A DNA stretch of 7,246 bases. It comes from Phycisphaerales bacterium (lineage in GTDB: Bacteria > Planctomycetota > Phycisphaerae > Sedimentisphaerales > Anaerohalosphaeraceae). Of this stretch, positions 6,538-7,246 are shown piece after piece (the first letter of the stretch is position 1; every line of letters starts with the position of its first letter). The translations under genes and the position numbers were made by a program. Location: the NCBI GenBank assembly GCA_011055475.1, contig DSDH01000621.1, forward strand, positions 1-7,246, read 5' to 3'. The notes below the pieces were generated by a model. That model ran no database searches. It was given only the letters and a program-made list of their open reading frames with translations, and was not told the origin of the DNA.

Positions 6538-6585
6538 GACAAGAAAGAGCCCTTTCTGTGGCCCGCACGTTTTTCAACAGACTGC

Positions 6586-6669
6586 GAGCGGGTGTGTAAC
6601 CGGAGGGCAAGTGTTATCCGGCTCTCTCCCGCGGTAATACAGGTGCGTAAGTGGGGGGTGTTTTTGTGC
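6586..6669. other. Intergenic gap between element and DUF1805 gene
   Basis: No gene or clear terminator is seen between the repeat element and the end of the convergent minus-strand gene. It holds two short strings resembling the conserved 530-loop region of 16S rRNA: GGAGGGCAAGTGTTATCCGG (6602-6621) and CCGCGGTAATACAGG (6629-6643), in the reverse of their order in a real 16S gene. It is too short and permuted to be an rRNA gene. Confidence 0.35.
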
Positions 6670-6978
6670 TCAGGCGATCAGGGCGAAGGCCTCGCGGGCG
6701 ATCATGCCCTCGCGGATCCCCAGGGCCCGCGCGGCGGCGTTGGCGCCGGTGACCGGCCGGTCGCAGAACCGATCGAGCGTGCCGATGGGATCGGCGGCGC
6801 TGCTTTGCACGATGGCCGCGGCCTTGCCAAAGCCCTGGCACGCCTCCACGTCGATCGCCGGACACGCCAGAAAGCCCTTGCCGCCCGTCACCAGCAGCAG
6901 GCTAAAGCCCGGCCATTTGACGCAGATGCCCTCCACCGGACCGTTGGGCGTCTCGAATCGTTGGCTAATCGTCTCCAT
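6670..6978 (-). CDS. DUF1805 (YunC-like) family protein
   Basis: 102 residues read leftward from a start at 6978 (CAT at 6976-6978 on the plus strand) to TGA at 6670-6672. The length equals that of the Bacillus subtilis YunC family. The two conserved blocks are recognisable: GGKGFLACPAIDV (32-44), matching the family's 'G-[YF]-[IL]-x-C-x-A-[IL]-DV', and LGIREGMIAREAF (86-98), matching 'LGIKVGMSGREAL'. The middle 'TLDRFCDRPVTGANAAA' also fits. The family is a small soluble cytoplasmic protein of unknown function. The shorter start is chosen because GAGGAG sits six bases upstream; the frame stays open for 71 more codons, but that stretch runs through palindromic repeats and is not convincing protein. 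It is convergent with the prepilin gene. Confidence 0.88.
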   Translation of the reverse strand: METISQRFETPNGPVEGICVKWPGFSLLLVTGGKGFLACPAIDVEACQGFGKAAAIVQSSAADPIGTLDRFCDRPVTGANAAARALGIREGMIAREAFALIA

Positions 6979-6984
6979 CGTCGG

Positions 6985-6989
6985 CTCCT
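6985..6989 (-). promoter_or_regulatory. Shine-Dalgarno site of the DUF1805 gene
   Basis: On the minus strand AGGAG (within GAGGAG) lies six bases before the ATG at 6978. It decides the start against upstream in-frame alternatives. Confidence 0.75.
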
Positions 6990-7015
6990 CTTCATGGATC
7001 GCACATGCCAGTACG

Positions 7016-7021
7016 ACTATA
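7016..7021 (-). promoter_or_regulatory. -10 box of the DUF1805 gene
   Basis: Minus-strand TATAGT, in the string CGATATAGT, lies about 37 bases before the start codon and would give a leader of roughly 30 bases carrying the SD. No convincing -35 is seen at the usual spacing. The same nine-base string surrounds the -10 box of metX-metW. Confidence 0.4.
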
Positions 7022-7061
7022 TCGGAAAGATGATGGCCGCGGCTTGACGGGGATGTGGCCG

Positions 7062-7092
7062 CCACCCGGCGCGTCGGGTGGGCTGTGCCCAC
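7062..7092. repeat. Overlapping palindromic repeat unit
   Basis: CCACCCG (7062-7068) pairs with CGGGTGG (7075-7081), and GTGGGC (7078-7083) pairs with GCCCAC (7087-7092). The two hairpins share bases 7078-7081, so only one can form fully. It lies upstream of the DUF1805 promoter and is of the 'GGTGGGCTGTGCCCACC' type that recurs between planctomycete genes (from memory). Confidence 0.55.
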
Positions 7093-7124
7093 GCGGTGTT
7101 CACGCCATGCAGGCCCTCCCAAGT

Positions 7125-7212
7125 GGGTGGCATGGCCACACTTGTGTGGCCATGGGACGACGAACGCCCCGTATCGCCAGGACATGCCCACGCGAGCGTG
7201 GGCATGCCACCC
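7125..7212. repeat. Compound palindrome: two 24-base hairpins inside an outer inverted repeat
   Basis: CATGGCCACAC (7131-7141) is inverted at 7144-7154 with a TT centre, and CATGCCCACGC (7183-7193) is inverted at 7196-7206 with a GA centre. Both have the same design: 11-base arms starting with CATG and a two-base centre. The outer GGGTGGCATG (7125-7134) is inverted as CATGCCACCC (7203-7212), so the 88-base block is symmetrical as a whole and can fold in more than one way. REP/BIME-like in style; no transposase gene is in the window. Confidence 0.7.
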
Positions 7213-7241
7213 GACAACGAAGGCCAGACCCTTCGGTCGGG
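7210..7241. repeat. Long hairpin at the right edge
   Basis: CCCGAC (7210-7215) pairs with GTCGGG (7236-7241), and, after a two-base AA bulge, CGAAGG (7218-7223) pairs with CCTTCG (7230-7235) around the loop CCAGAC. This makes twelve pairs in all. It abuts the outer arm of the preceding compound palindrome, sharing bases 7210-7212, so the repeat cluster probably continues past the window edge. Confidence 0.6.
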
Positions 7242-7246
7242 ATGAC

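Larger units (their letters stand above)
6389..6585. mobile_element. MITE-like non-coding element with imperfect terminal inverted repeats
   Basis: The left end GCGGGCCGTTGAAAAA (6389-6404) is inverted at the right end as TTTTTCAACAGACTGC (6570-6585), 13 of 16 positions matching, with GTTGAAAAA perfect. The roughly 165-base interior encodes no plausible protein and is built of GC-rich hairpins. The left end starts on the last base of the prepilin stop codon. The size, ends and content suit a small non-autonomous element or composite intergenic repeat. No target-site duplication is evident. Its ends resemble the 'GTTTTTCAACAG' ends often seen on intergenic repeats in bacterial genomes; that comparison is from memory. 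Confidence 0.5.

Noticed and set aside
6397..7047. A 216-codon plus-strand frame over the repeat element and antisense to DUF1805
   Set aside because: It begins inside the terminal repeat with TTG, translates the intergenic repeat units, and then shadows the DUF1805 gene.
6979..7191. N-terminal extension of the DUF1805 protein to 173 residues
   Set aside because: The added 71 residues are translated palindromic repeats, and a good SD is placed for the start at 6978. The shorter product also has the usual family length.
7125..7246. CRISPR array
   Set aside because: The palindromes differ in sequence, occur once each, and lack regular spacers or cas genes.

Overview
The window looks like chromosomal DNA from a GC-rich planctomycete. 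The case rests on three things. There is a secreted pectin-type polysaccharide degradation cluster of the kind planctomycetes carry in quantity. There is a prepilin-like protein with the H-X9-DG motif, a family heavily expanded in that phylum. The right end is packed with short perfect palindromes of a style common between planctomycete genes. The assignment is inference from gene content; there is no rRNA gene or other phylogenetic marker. The sequence is linear and both ends are open; the first gene is cut by the left edge.

Positions 1-3323 hold three plus-strand genes in tight succession: the C-terminal end of a right-handed beta-helix protein, a complete secreted pectate-lyase-superfamily (PF12708-type) beta-helix protein, and a secreted pectate lyase of the PelA/Pel-15E (PL10-like) type. 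The gaps between their coding parts are 67 and 39 bases, and the second and third have good Shine-Dalgarno sites, so they look like one operon for extracytoplasmic breakdown of pectin or a related uronic-acid polymer.

Positions 3365-5203 hold a single-gene methionine unit: homoserine O-acyltransferase (MetX) fused in frame to MetW. Its start codon sits only eight bases after a good -10 box, with no ribosome binding site, which predicts a leaderless mRNA.

Positions 5204-5507 form a 304-base regulatory stretch with a perfect TATAAT box, several dyads around it, and a leader that can fold into two mutually exclusive stems, one of them followed by a T-run. It leads into a prepilin-type H-X9-DG gene (5508-6389) whose body is visibly less GC-rich than its neighbours.

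Positions 6389-6669 are non-coding and contain a MITE-like element with imperfect terminal inverted repeats that begins on the prepilin stop codon, followed by an odd stretch resembling 16S rRNA 530-loop sequence in swapped order. A convergent minus-strand gene for a DUF1805 (YunC-like) protein follows at 6670-6978, with its own SD and -10 box. The last 200 bases are a cluster of palindromic intergenic repeats.

I did not find a clearly new multi-gene system. The points most worth following up are the MetX-MetW fusion with its leaderless promoter, the attenuator-like prepilin leader, and the nested palindromes at the right end.
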